From positions 1,116,001-1,180,000 of the forward strand of contig CAWFMO010000001.1 in the NCBI GenBank assembly GCA_963817065.1: DNA of 64,000 bases, read 5' to 3'. The DNA comes from CAWFMO01 sp963817065. Its GTDB lineage: Bacteria > Actinomycetota > Thermoleophilia > Solirubrobacterales > 70-9. Numbering within the stretch: position 1 is the first letter of the stretch; each line of letters opens with the position of its first letter. The position numbers were made by a program, and so were the translations under genes. Below are positions 32,191 through 40,983 of this stretch, one piece after another. The notes below the pieces were generated by a model, which did no database searches, was not told the DNA's origin, and saw only the letters and a program-made list of their open reading frames with translations.

Positions 32191-33447
32191 TTGAGGACGC
32201 TACGAGGAAGTTTCGCGAGGTGCTTGCTTCGTGTCGCCATGCCTGCTGCGCTGATCCTGCTGGCGGTTCCCGCGACGGCTTCAGCGGTCATTGCCTCGCC
32301 GGGCTGGGCCCAGGGGACCACGATCTTCTCTCGCACCCTCGATCAAGCGGAGCTACCGAAGCATTATTTCTTCCCGGGCTTCGGAGCCATCGCGATTGCG
32401 ACCCAGGTCGGCAGCATGGCCTACCTGGATCCCACTCCGGATCGCTTCGAGTACCAACCCTTCGGATATGTGGGTTCCTTTGGCTTCACGACAGCGACTC
32501 TGGTCGGCGGCCCGGAGTGCGACAACGAGGCGGACTTTTACCCGCTGGCGACCTTCGGCACGCAGCAGGCGCCCGCTTGTTACCACAGTTCGTACAACAT
32601 CGATACCACTACCCCCGGGTTCATGCAGCAGTGGCTGGTTCCGCTGACCGCGACCACCCTCGACGGCGACCCGCTCGTCTTCCATGACTGGGAGGTCACC
32701 AACGAGCCCGTCGAGTCCGGCGAGCGGGCTTGTTCGACGGGATTCGTGGGAGGGCAGGAAGGCACAACCCCGACGACTGCGGAAATGGATGGGGACCCCA
32801 CCCTCTACTTCACCCGCGGCGCTCAGGCGAACCGGTTCTACGGTGGTTCCTCCGCGAACGGGTGGCTCGACCTCCCCGAGTACAACCCGATGTTCCCCGA
32901 CGGCCATCGATCTCCCAGGGGTAACTTCAGCATGAGCACGGCGCCGATGACAGCGGTTTACGCGCCCTCGACGCCCGACGTGTCGCCGCCGATCTCGACG
33001 GTGCTGATGCCGGAGGACTGCGAGACCTTCGACCGGGACGAGGAGGTCCACGCCGACTTCAGCTGTGAAGACCCGGGCGCGGTGAGCACGGTGGAGAGCT
33101 GCATCGGAACCCGCCTCGTCGGCGGCCAGCCGGTCGGCGGTCCGATCGCCGACGGCGACCTGCTCGACACCTCCGAAGCGGGGGTGCATCACCTCAGGGT
33201 CACGACCTCCGACTCACAGGGCAACCAACGCAGCCGGACGGTTCGCTATCGCGTCCTGGGGCCGCCGAAGCAACTGACGGTCACCAAGTCGCCCGCGGCG
33301 TCGCTCCCACCGCCGTCTCGGAAGTCCCGGGGATCAGCTGCGGAGGGACCTGCTCGGACGAGTTCGAGGATGGTTCGGTGGTGCGCCTCTACGCGGTGCC
33401 GAGCGCCGGCTCCGGGCCACCGAAGTGGTACGGCTGCGATTTCGTAG
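32191..33447 (+). CDS. Secreted multi-domain protein, 5' part of a frameshifted gene
   Basis: TTG 32191 follows AGGAGGGAGAC; signal peptide ends ATASA. An unrecognised N-terminal domain (about 30-260; FGFTTATLVGGPECDNEADF, HDWEVTNEP) precedes an Ig/HYR-like domain (STVLMPEDCETF ... VHHLRVTTSDSQGNQ). The beginning of a bacterial-repeat domain (KQLTVTKSPA) follows. After about residue 370 the frame switches to nonsense (PPPSRKSRGSAAEG) and stops at 33447. The natural continuation is the next entry. A single G missing from a G run near 33297 explains this. Confidence 0.75.
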   Translation: MRTLRGSFARCLLRVAMPAALILLAVPATASAVIASPGWAQGTTIFSRTLDQAELPKHYFFPGFGAIAIATQVGSMAYLDPTPDRFEYQPFGYVGSFGFTTATLVGGPECDNEADFYPLATFGTQQAPACYHSSYNIDTTTPGFMQQWLVPLTATTLDGDPLVFHDWEVTNEPVESGERACSTGFVGGQEGTTPTTAEMDGDPTLYFTRGAQANRFYGGSSANGWLDLPEYNPMFPDGHRSPRGNFSMSTAPMTAVYAPSTPDVSPPISTVLMPEDCETFDRDEEVHADFSCEDPGAVSTVESCIGTRLVGGQPVGGPIADGDLLDTSEAGVHHLRVTTSDSQGNQRSRTVRYRVLGPPKQLTVTKSPAASLPPPSRKSRGSAAEGPARTSSRMVRWCASTRCRAPAPGHRSGTAAIS

Positions 33448-34754
33448 CCGCCGGCGACGATCAGGGCAGCGCCGCCAACAGGGCACCCCGCTGCTTCGTT
33501 CACATGGGCAGGGCGAGGCAGGTCCACATCTCGTTCCCCGTGAACAGGGGTGTCGCGACCGGCGATGCCCACAGCTGCTCGATCAACGCCGCCGACACGC
33601 TCGCCTGCTGGGGCAGCAACACCTCCGGCCAGCTCGACAACGTTCCCTCCGGCGGCTTCAAGCAGGTCGCGGCCGGTGACGCGCACAGCTGCGCGCTCAA
33701 GAGCGCCGACGCCTCGCTTGCCTGCTGGGGCGACAACTCGGCCGACCAGCTCAACGGCATCCCGGCCGGCACCGGCTTCAAGGATCTCGCCGCCGGGGCC
33801 CTCCACAGCTGCGCGGTCAAAAGCGACAACACGCTTGCCTGCTGGGGCAACAACGACAACGCCCAGCTCGACATTGATACCGGCAGTTTCCGCAAGGTGA
33901 CCGCCGGCACCGCGCACTCCTGCGGCATCAAGACCGACAACACCCTCGCCTGCTGGGGCGACACCGGCGGATATCTGGAAATCCTCGAGGACATGCCGGG
34001 GGGCGCGATGTTTGACGTCGCGGCCGGTGATTTCCACAACTGCGCGATCAAGAGCGACGGCACCCTGGACTGCTGGGGAGCGAACTTCGCGGGCCAGATC
34101 GACTTCCTTCCGCCCGGCACCTACAAAGACATCGCGGCCGGTAACACCCACAACTGCGCGATCAAGAGCGCCGGCACCCTCGCCTGCTGGGGCGACAACA
34201 CCTCCGGCCAGCTCAATGGCATCCCGTCGGGCACCTTCACCCAAGTCAGCGCCGGCGGCAACCACAGCTGCGCGATCAAGACCGATGGCGGGATCGCCTG
34301 CTGGGGAGCCGGCGACGAAGGCAGCCTCGGAGCCGCGCCCCAGATCACGAGCCCGCCGCCCGGCACCGGGATCGTCGGCAGCGCCTATTCACACCAGTTC
34401 GCGGCGAGTGGCGCGCCGCCGGTGACGAGCTACTACGTCAGCTCGGGCTCGCTGCCGCCGGGTGTGGTTCTCGATCCCGACCAGGGCCAGATCACCGGAT
34501 CCCCGGCCAAAGCGGGCACCTACACGGGCGTCGTCACGGCCGATAACGGCCTCGCGGCGAGCGGGACCCAGCCGTTCTCGATCACGATCTCCTCGCCCCA
34601 GTCGCCCGGGACGGTCACGCCGGAAGCGACCCCGACCCCGGCACCGGCGGCGGGTCCGACCGGCCAGCAGGCCGCGGCGCTCAAGAAGTGCAAGAAGAAG
34701 AAGGGCAAGAAGCGCAAGAAGTGCAAGAAGCAGGCGCTAAAGCAGCCGGTTTGA
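33300..34754 (+). CDS. RCC1-repeat protein with Lys/Cys tail, 3' part of the frameshifted gene
   Basis: Continues the domain broken upstream: VPGISCGGTCSDEFEDGSVV and PPKWYGCDF complete the bacterial-repeat fold. Eight RCC1-like units of about 35 residues follow (pattern AAGDAHSCALKS...LACWGDNS...QLNGIP), forming a beta-propeller. A putative-Ig domain (GSAYSHQFAASGAPPVTSYY to GTYTGVVTADNGLAASG) and GPTGQQAAAL with tail KKCKKKKGKKRKKCKKQALK plus QPV end it. No own start signal lies near the 5' end. The next gene begins within its stop (TTGA). Confidence 0.75.
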   Translation, partial: VAPTAVSEVPGISCGGTCSDEFEDGSVVRLYAVPSAGSGPPKWYGCDFVAAGDDQGSAANRAPRCFVHMGRARQVHISFPVNRGVATGDAHSCSINAADTLACWGSNTSGQLDNVPSGGFKQVAAGDAHSCALKSADASLACWGDNSADQLNGIPAGTGFKDLAAGALHSCAVKSDNTLACWGNNDNAQLDIDTGSFRKVTAGTAHSCGIKTDNTLACWGDTGGYLEILEDMPGGAMFDVAAGDFHNCAIKSDGTLDCWGANFAGQIDFLPPGTYKDIAAGNTHNCAIKSAGTLACWGDNTSGQLNGIPSGTFTQVSAGGNHSCAIKTDGGIACWGAGDEGSLGAAPQITSPPPGTGIVGSAYSHQFAASGAPPVTSYYVSSGSLPPGVVLDPDQGQITGSPAKAGTYTGVVTADNGLAASGTQPFSITISSPQSPGTVTPEATPTPAPAAGPTGQQAAALKKCKKKKGKKRKKCKKQALKQPV

Positions 34755-36538
34755 GCGCTCGGTCCTCACTCTCATTGGCATTGGCGGGGCTGTTGTCGGC
34801 GTCGCTGCTGTTCGCGGCGAGTGCGGGTGCTATGTCGGTCACGGTCACGGCCGGCTACACGGCCGACGATCTCAACTACGCGGATACGAACTGCTCGCTG
34901 CGCGAAGCGATCGAGATCGCCAACGAGGACGACGACACCGGCAACGAGACCGATTGTCCTCTCGACGACACGGTTGGGCGCCCAGACAACGCCGACATCG
35001 TGATCCTCCCTCCCTCGGTCATCCCTTACACGCGGTCAATCCCGCAGGCGGCGCCGGCTGACGAGGACGCCAATCTCACCGGGGACTTCGACGTCGCGGG
35101 GGATGCGGGGGACACCCCAACCACGATCATGGGCAGCGATCCGGCGAACCCGAGCGTAATTGTGGCCAGCGACGATCTGAACCCGAGCCGGGTGTTCGAC
35201 GTGATCGGCGCCGAGATGGAATTGATCCTCAAGAACGTCGGCATCACGACCACCGAGGGCGGGAGCCTCCCCGCTGGCCAATACGGCGGCGTCATCGATG
35301 CAAACCAGGCCGACCAGAAGCTCACGCTCCAGAACGTCAGAATCAACGCCGACGACGCCAATGCCGACGCCGTTGAGGCGGAACAAGGGGGGGCGATCGC
35401 CTTCACCGCGAGCGGCGCCGGGGGCGACATCCTGATCGAGGACTCGGTGATCACCGGAGGCGACGCGTCGATCCGGGGCGGCGGCCTCTACCTCGACAAT
35501 GTTGATGCCGGAGGGACTGCCACGGTCGAGCGGTCGATAATCAGAGGAAACAAGGTGACGGGAGCCGTCGGGAGCTCCCCCTACGGGGGTGGCATCTCAA
35601 GTTCTTCCGGCCAGCTGACCATCGTCGACAGCGAGATAGACGGCAACGGCGCTACGAACTCCGTCGGATTCAATCCGATAGGAGGCGGCGTCTATTTCGG
35701 TGGAGGGTCTCTGACGGTGAGGCGCTCCCTGATCGCCAACAACACCATTTCCGGTGCTCCCGCCGCGATTAATTTCGAGTACGGCGGAGGCATCGCTGCG
35801 TTTTCCGGGAGCTTCCTGATGGTCAACTCAACCGTGTTCGAAAACACGGCGGGAGCCACCGGTGGACCGATAAATGCCGCCGGGGGCGGGATCGCGGTGG
35901 GAACCGATACGGCCACCATCAACCACGTCACTTTTGCGGATAACGACGCGGCGGATGGTGGATATGGCAACGACTTCTTCGCCTTCGTGGACGGCTTGGA
36001 TTTCAAGGGTTCCATCCTCGCCAGCGGCACCCCAGCCGATCCCAACGGATGCGATCACGAGGGCGGAGTCAGCAGCCTCGGTTACAACGTGGTCTTCAAC
36101 GGCTCCGACCCCGAGTGTCCCGACGACGGTCCCGGAGACACGAACGTCGACCCCGGCCTCGCCACGGCGCTCGTCGGCAACGGCCTCGCCATCGGCGGCA
36201 CTGGCGGCTCGCTACTGCGGACGCTGCCGATCCCCGAGACCAGCATCGCCGCAAACCTGGTGCCCGTCGCTCAGTGCGGAGGAGCCGAGGGCGAGGACCA
36301 GCGTGGGGTGGACCGGCCGATCGGCCCCGGCTGCAGCGCCGGGGCCTTCGAGGCCGCGTGCACGACACCGGCCCCCTTCGTCGGCTGTCCACCGCTGCCG
36401 CCCGCGACCCTGCCGACCCCGACACCGGCGGCGGGTCCCACCGGCCTCCGCGCGGCGGCGCTCAAGAAGTGTAAGAAGAAGAAGAAGGGCAAGAAGCGCA
36501 AGAAGTGCAAGAAGAAGGCGAATAAGGTGCCAGCATGA
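34751..36538 (+). CDS. Secreted CSLREA parallel beta-helix protein with Lys/Cys tail
   Basis: 595 residues from TTG 34751, which overlaps the preceding stop as TTGA. The signal peptide (about 1-33, ending ASAGA) is followed by the CSLREA motif (DTNCSLREAIEIANE). A long right-handed beta-helix has repeated GGG(I/L)Y and SxI-x-GN turns (about 170-430). It ends with the typical DQRGVDRPIGPGCSAGAFEA. A Pro/Thr linker and GPTGLRAAAL lead to KKCKKKKKGKKRKKCKKKAN plus KVPA. Likely surface adhesin or polysaccharide-interacting protein. No lyase residues assigned. Confidence 0.82.
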   Translation: MSARSSLSLALAGLLSASLLFAASAGAMSVTVTAGYTADDLNYADTNCSLREAIEIANEDDDTGNETDCPLDDTVGRPDNADIVILPPSVIPYTRSIPQAAPADEDANLTGDFDVAGDAGDTPTTIMGSDPANPSVIVASDDLNPSRVFDVIGAEMELILKNVGITTTEGGSLPAGQYGGVIDANQADQKLTLQNVRINADDANADAVEAEQGGAIAFTASGAGGDILIEDSVITGGDASIRGGGLYLDNVDAGGTATVERSIIRGNKVTGAVGSSPYGGGISSSSGQLTIVDSEIDGNGATNSVGFNPIGGGVYFGGGSLTVRRSLIANNTISGAPAAINFEYGGGIAAFSGSFLMVNSTVFENTAGATGGPINAAGGGIAVGTDTATINHVTFADNDAADGGYGNDFFAFVDGLDFKGSILASGTPADPNGCDHEGGVSSLGYNVVFNGSDPECPDDGPGDTNVDPGLATALVGNGLAIGGTGGSLLRTLPIPETSIAANLVPVAQCGGAEGEDQRGVDRPIGPGCSAGAFEAACTTPAPFVGCPPLPPATLPTPTPAAGPTGLRAAALKKCKKKKKGKKRKKCKKKANKVPA

Positions 36539-37314
36539 AAATGAGGAGTTTCCTGCTGGTTACTGCCGGAGCCGCGTGTATCGCCGTGCCATCGTCGGCG
36601 GCTGGGGCTGTGACGGTCGGCGCGAATCTGGACCAGGGGATGGTTGGGAGCTGCGGCGCGGCTGCGGGCCAGCCCTGCTCGGTTCTCACGCTCACCGAGA
36701 CCGGAGGTGCTCCGGAGACCGGGTCACCGGTCAACGGCATCTTGACCTCGGCGCGCATTCGCACAACAGGACCCGCCGCGACCGTGGCTGTGCGGGTGCT
36801 CCATCTGAACGCGATGGTCGCCAACAGCTATCTCAACATCGGGCCCGAGACCCATATCTCCGTCGCGGCGGATGCGACGCTGCAGGGGCACGTCAGCGAG
36901 GCGACCGGGCTTCACCACCCGATCCGGGTCGGCGACGTTCTCGGCGTCGGCTTCACGCAACCGGCCTTGCCCCTCATCATCGCCGGCCCAGCGCTCGCGG
37001 GGGGGACGTGCGCGTACCGCCAGGGTGCCGGCAGTGAGCACCCCGTCAACGAGGAGAAGATTTACGACCCGTTGACTTGCAACACCGAGGTCCTCGTCCA
37101 GGGAACGGTCGAGCCGGACGCCGACGGGGACGGCTTCGGCGACGAAACCCAGGACCTCTGCCCGACACAGACGGCGACGCAGGGCAACTGCCCCGCCACG
37201 CCGCCGCTCGGCCCGACCGGCCAGCGAGCGGCGGCGCTGAAGAAGTGCAAGAAGAAGAAGTCGAAGAAGGCGCGCAAGAAGTGCAAGAAGCGGGCGCTGA
37301 AGCTCCCGGTCTGA
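36535..37314 (+). CDS. Secreted protein with Ca-binding-type DADGDG motif and Lys/Cys tail
   Basis: 259 residues. ATG 36535 overlaps the previous stop (ATGA). Signal peptide ends SAAGA; a beta-rich domain (VTVGANLDQ ... GPETHISVAADATLQG) follows. Thrombospondin-3-like DADGDGFGDETQDLCPTQ comes next, then GPTGQRAAAL and tail KKCKKKKSKKARKKCKKRAL plus KLPV (C-X11-C). It is a paralogue of the gene at 46062, which has the same domain order. Function unknown; the aspartate-rich motif predicts calcium binding. Confidence 0.8.
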   Translation: MKMRSFLLVTAGAACIAVPSSAAGAVTVGANLDQGMVGSCGAAAGQPCSVLTLTETGGAPETGSPVNGILTSARIRTTGPAATVAVRVLHLNAMVANSYLNIGPETHISVAADATLQGHVSEATGLHHPIRVGDVLGVGFTQPALPLIIAGPALAGGTCAYRQGAGSEHPVNEEKIYDPLTCNTEVLVQGTVEPDADGDGFGDETQDLCPTQTATQGNCPATPPLGPTGQRAAALKKCKKKKSKKARKKCKKRALKLPV

Positions 37315-37321
37315 TCACGCG

Positions 37322-37749
37322 ATGATTCCCCCCGATCGGCGTAGTATCCGCTTCCACGTGAGACGGCTGGGGCGCGATCGGGGAATCATCGGCGTGGCGA
37401 CGGTCGCGGCGCTGGCGCTGCTTCCCGCCGCACCGGCACCGCTTTCAACCAGGTTCCCACGGGGAACTGCGCCGCGACCGAGGGTCTTGATCAGCGCGGC
37501 ACGGGGTTCCCGCGCCCCCAGGGAGCCGCTTGCGACGCCGGCGCCTTAGAGTTCGTCTGTTCTCCTGGCCTCTGTCCCAGCGGTTCTCCGTCGCCGGGCG
37601 GGCAGACGAATACACCCGGATCGACCGTGGTCAACAACAGCCCGCTCAAGACCGGCCAACGGGAACAGGCGCTGCGGAAATGCTTCCGGAAGAAGTTCCG
37701 TGGCAAGCGGAAGCAGTGCCGCAAGAAGGCGAAGAAGCTGCCGGTCTGA
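37322..37749 (+). pseudogene. Deletion remnant of a CSLREA/tail gene: signal peptide and C-terminus only
   Basis: A TAGTAT box (37342-37347) and GTG 37358 start a good signal peptide (RRLGRDRGIIGVATVAALAL then LPAAPA). At about 37440 the next reading frame takes over with AFNQVPTGNCAATEGLDQRG and FPRPQGAACDAGALEF, the closing motif of CSLREA beta-helix proteins. A linker and the tail ALRKCFRKKFRGKRKQCRKK plus AKKLPV end at TGA 37747. The whole beta-helix body is missing and the two parts are out of frame, so this is an internal-deletion pseudogene. Confidence 0.75.
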
Positions 37750-37790
37750 CTCGCGCGAACGTGAGCGGTGAGCCGAGAGCCGGGAGGCAA

Positions 37791-39290
37791 ATGCGTCGTT
37801 GGACCCTCGTGGTTTCCCTGGTGGCCGGGCTCGCGATGCTCCCGGCCGCGAGTGCGATCGCTGCGAAGAAATCGGCGAAGAAGCAGGTCGCAAAGCGCGT
37901 TCTGAAGCTGCGGACGAAGCAGATTTCGATCCCGAGCCCGTTCGCTGGATTCGGCTGCACGGCGGCGAACCCAGAGTTCAGCGCCGGTTATGCGCAGGAG
38001 ACTTCGGTGGCGGTGAACCCGCGCAACCCGGACAAGATCCTCGTGTCCTGGATCCAGGACGGCCGGACCTCGGATCTCGTCATGGCCTCGCGAAACGGCG
38101 GGCGCAGCTTCTCGCCGGCCTTTGTTCCGGGGCTCTCGGTCTGCACCGGCGGCTCGTTTCAGGTCGCCAGCGATCCCGGGGTTGCCTGGAGTGCGAACGG
38201 GCGCACGGCGTACTTCACCGGGATCCAGGTCGACCTCCCCAGCGGCCCCAGCTTCGGCACCGGGATGGCCGTCAGCCGATCGTACGACGGCGGCTTCTCG
38301 TGGTCGGCGCCGACCGCGATCCAACCGAAAACCGGGGACTTCTGGGACCTGCCGCGTTTGACGACGCACCCCCGCAAGCCGAACCGGGCCTACTACCTCT
38401 ACAACAAGCGCACCTTCCGCGGCCCGCCCGGGTACAGCCTGATGTCGGTGACAAACGACGGCGGTGACACCTGGTCGACGCCGCAGAAGCTCTTCGACCC
38501 GCAGACCACCGACACCTGGCCGGCCATCAACCATCTGCTCGTCAACCGCGACGGTTCGCTGCTCAATGTGGCCCCACTCGTCGCCCCGAATCAGCTCGGG
38601 CCCGACCCGTACGAGACCGTCTACAACCCCACGCAGTTCATCGTCACGCGCTCGACTGACGGCGGAGCCACGTTCGGCCCGCCGACGACGATCGGGTCCT
38701 CGTCGGGCCGGCGGCCCACCGACCCGGTGACAGACGGCTTTTTCAACGCGTACGTCACCTTCCCGTCGCAAACGGTGGCGCCGAACGGTGATGTCTACGT
38801 CGCCTGGCCCCAACCTGGTCCGACGTCCTCCCAGATCACGATCGCGAAGTCAAAGAATGCCGGGCGGGGCTGGAACGAGCTCGGGTTCAGCATTGCTGGC
38901 CAGGCCGCTCTCGCCACGATCGAGGTCGCCGGCGACGGCACCGTGGGCGTCATGTACTACAACATTGACCCGGCGAGCATCAACAATTTCTGGGGTGCAC
39001 AGGCGTGGATCGCGATCTCGCGCAACCGGGGCCGAACCTGGACCCAGCGTCCCCTTGCCGACAAGTTCAACCTCCTGAGCGCCGGCAGCCAAGCGCGGCC
39101 GTGCTGCTTCATCGGCGATTACCTCGGCATTGCGCGGCTACCGAACGGTCTCGCCGCATCGTTCTCGATGGGCAAGCCGCAGGCACAGAACCAAGTCGAC
39201 GCGTATTTCACCCGCGTCACGACTTCGAAGTGCAAGAAGGGCCGCGAGCCGCGCGGCGGCCAGTGCGTGAAGAAGAGGAAGGGGAAGTAG
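37791..39290 (+). CDS. Secreted BNR/sialidase-like beta-propeller protein with type-B Lys/Cys tail
   Basis: 499 residues. The signal peptide (about 1-25) is followed by a lysine-rich segment (KKSAKKQVAKRVLK). A propeller of Asp-box/BNR-type units comes next: SRNGGRSFSPAF, SYDGGFSWSAPT, TNDGGDTWSTPQ, STDGGATFGPPT and SRNRGRTWTQRP. Such repeats occur in sialidases and sortilin-like proteins, but the sialidase arginine triad is not evident. It ends with SKCKKGREPRGGQCVKKRKG K (C-X10-C). Confidence 0.8.
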   Translation: MRRWTLVVSLVAGLAMLPAASAIAAKKSAKKQVAKRVLKLRTKQISIPSPFAGFGCTAANPEFSAGYAQETSVAVNPRNPDKILVSWIQDGRTSDLVMASRNGGRSFSPAFVPGLSVCTGGSFQVASDPGVAWSANGRTAYFTGIQVDLPSGPSFGTGMAVSRSYDGGFSWSAPTAIQPKTGDFWDLPRLTTHPRKPNRAYYLYNKRTFRGPPGYSLMSVTNDGGDTWSTPQKLFDPQTTDTWPAINHLLVNRDGSLLNVAPLVAPNQLGPDPYETVYNPTQFIVTRSTDGGATFGPPTTIGSSSGRRPTDPVTDGFFNAYVTFPSQTVAPNGDVYVAWPQPGPTSSQITIAKSKNAGRGWNELGFSIAGQAALATIEVAGDGTVGVMYYNIDPASINNFWGAQAWIAISRNRGRTWTQRPLADKFNLLSAGSQARPCCFIGDYLGIARLPNGLAASFSMGKPQAQNQVDAYFTRVTTSKCKKGREPRGGQCVKKRKGK

Positions 39291-39304
39291 CTCGTGCCCC
39301 GATC

Positions 39305-39748
39305 ATGAGCTTCGTGCAGGCAGACGGCGATGGAGGGGGCGAGGCGCTCGACCTCGGAGACGCGCGGCTGACGATCAAAGCGTCGAGCGAAGACACGGGT
39401 GGCGGCTTCCTTCTCACCGAGGCCCGGATCGCGCCCGGGTACGGCCCGCCTCCGCACACGCATTCAGAAACCTCCGATTCGTTCTATGTGCTTGAGGGAG
39501 TGCTCACCGTGCGGATCGGCGACGAGCAGCGCGAGCTGGGACCCGGCGAGTACGCGCTCGCGCCGCCCGGCACCGTGCATGCGTTCTCGAACGAGAGCGA
39601 TTCCGAGGTCCGGATCCTGGGCGTGCAGGCCCCTGGGGGCTTCGAGGGCTACTTCCGCGAGCTCGCCGAGTTGATCGCCTCCGGCGATTTCGATCCGGCG
39701 GTCGCGAACGAGATCGGATCCCGATACGACATTCAGTCGGCGGAGTAG
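39305..39748 (+). CDS. Cupin-domain protein
   Basis: 147 residues, one cupin_2 barrel. Motif 1 is PPPHTHSETSDSFYVLEGVL (metal-type HxH...E with Tyr) and motif 2 is GPGEYALAPPGTVHAFSNES with its histidine. The second His of motif 1 and the motif 2 His are in place for metal binding. No signal peptide, so cytoplasmic, unlike its neighbours. Starts 12 nt after the preceding stop. Substrate unknown. Confidence 0.8.
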   Translation: MSFVQADGDGGGEALDLGDARLTIKASSEDTGGGFLLTEARIAPGYGPPPHTHSETSDSFYVLEGVLTVRIGDEQRELGPGEYALAPPGTVHAFSNESDSEVRILGVQAPGGFEGYFRELAELIASGDFDPAVANEIGSRYDIQSAE

Positions 39749-39781
39749 CCCCGCGGAACGCCGGCGTGCGAACGTAGCCGG

Positions 39782-40243
39782 GTGGCCTACTCGACCAGCG
39801 AAGGGCGCGACGAACTGCTCGGCGGCCTCGCCGAGGCGATCGGGATGCTCGGAGCCGCGCTCGAGTCATTGAGCGCGGCTTACGATCAGCTTGATGACCT
39901 CGCGGGGGAGAGGCTCGAGGAAGGCCTTTTCAGTTCTGTCCAGCGCGCTTACGGCCTCTCGATGCGCACCTACGCGGGATTCGCGGGGCGACGACCGGAC
40001 ATCGCGAGCGCCGGGCCGGAGTCGCCCGCCGCGGCCACAACGTCTCGTGACACCCGCGAACTGATCACCGCCGCGTCCGAGGCGGCGAGCCGCGCCGATT
40101 CTGCGCTCGCCGGCCTCCAGGACAAGCCGGTTCTGATCGAGGTCGGAGACGCCGAGCTCCGCGCCGGGCTGGCCTCTATTCGGGAGGCCGTCAGCGCCGT
40201 CCCCGGCCAGGCGCGAGAGTTCCTTCGCACCCTCGGCCGCTAG
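39782..40243 (+). CDS. Hypothetical helical cytoplasmic protein
   Basis: 153 residues from GTG 39782. Predicted mostly alpha-helical (GLAEAIGMLGAALESLSAAY, and RELITAASEAASRADSALAG). No signal peptide and no cysteines. Length and composition are compatible with a four-helix bundle. I do not recognise a family. No clear ribosome binding site or perfect -10 box. Confidence 0.55.
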   Translation: MAYSTSEGRDELLGGLAEAIGMLGAALESLSAAYDQLDDLAGERLEEGLFSSVQRAYGLSMRTYAGFAGRRPDIASAGPESPAAATTSRDTRELITAASEAASRADSALAGLQDKPVLIEVGDAELRAGLASIREAVSAVPGQAREFLRTLGR

Positions 40244-40277
40244 CGAATCGACGCCGCCACGGTCGAAGTCAGCACAG

Positions 40278-40835
40278 CTACGCGCTGACCTGCCAGCTGC
40301 AGGTCTGGGTCGCGGTGGCCGCCTCGCCACCGCTGTAGGTCACCCGCACTGTCTCGGCCCAGACTCCGTTCGCCGGGTTCCACGGTCCCCTGTTCGGCGT
40401 GAAGCTGAACGACCAGGCGCCCGTCGTCGGGTTCGGGGTGACGCTGTCGAAGAAGGCGCCGTCAGGGGCTGGGTTGCCCGAATGATCGACGAACCTCGTG
40501 CCAGTCCAATGCCGGTACTCGATGATCACCGGCTCGCCGGGTGGCGTCGCGATGCCGGAGATCGTGGCGGGCACCGCCCCGCTCACCGTTCCCGTCGGGC
40601 AGGTGAGGCCGCTGATGACGCTCGCCACCGGCGGCTTACTCGGGCCCTGCTCCGCCTGACGTTTCCTGCACTTGCGCTTCGCCTTGCCGCGCTTGTGCTT
40701 GCACGACTTCGCCTTCTTCTTCTTGGCCGCCGAGCCTGAGGGCCCGCCGTCGACCACGGCGGCGGAGGAGGGGGCCGCTACGAACAGAGCGGCGAGCAGC
40801 GCCGCGAGAATCGGTAGTCCAAGTTTCAAGTTCAT
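40278..40835 (-). CDS. Secreted protein with the Lys/Cys motif next to the signal peptide
   Basis: 185 residues, the only minus-strand member of the array. The signal peptide (about 1-26) is followed at 38-59 by KKKKAKSCKHKRGKAKRKCR, with Cys45 and Cys56 in the same C-X10-C spacing as the tails. A beta-sandwich-like domain fills the remainder (GLTCPTGTVSGAVPATISGI, WSFSFTPNRGPWNPANGVW, TATQTCSW). Function unknown. Its promoter region is the 149-bp divergent gap with the 40984 gene. Confidence 0.75.
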   Translation of the reverse strand: MNLKLGLPILAALLAALFVAAPSSAAVVDGGPSGSAAKKKKAKSCKHKRGKAKRKCRKRQAEQGPSKPPVASVISGLTCPTGTVSGAVPATISGIATPPGEPVIIEYRHWTGTRFVDHSGNPAPDGAFFDSVTPNPTTGAWSFSFTPNRGPWNPANGVWAETVRVTYSGGEAATATQTCSWQVSA

Positions 40836-40930
40836 CTGATCCCCCTGTAGGTCTGAGTTGTCGCCCGGGCCGGGCGCCCGCTGGACTCAGATTACCGACG
40901 GGACGCGCGGCGCGGCGAGCTCGGTCGGAG

Positions 40931-40936
40931 TAATCT
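40931..40936 (+). promoter_or_regulatory. -10-like box of gene 40984
   Basis: TAATCT about 48 nt upstream of the ATG, within the 40836-40983 divergent region. A GGGAGGGA ribosome binding site stands just before the ATG, so this transcript would have a leader. Confidence 0.35.
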
Positions 40937-40983
40937 TGGACACGATCCAGCAGATGCGTAGGAGTTCCCTGGGAGGGACAAGG

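Noticed and set aside
33550..34330. Short DNA repeats resembling a satellite array
   Set aside because: They encode RCC1 propeller units in one reading frame.
37530..37790. Upstream extension of the BNR-like protein gene to 37530
   Set aside because: That stretch belongs to the tail remnant in another frame; the signal peptide begins at ATG 37791.
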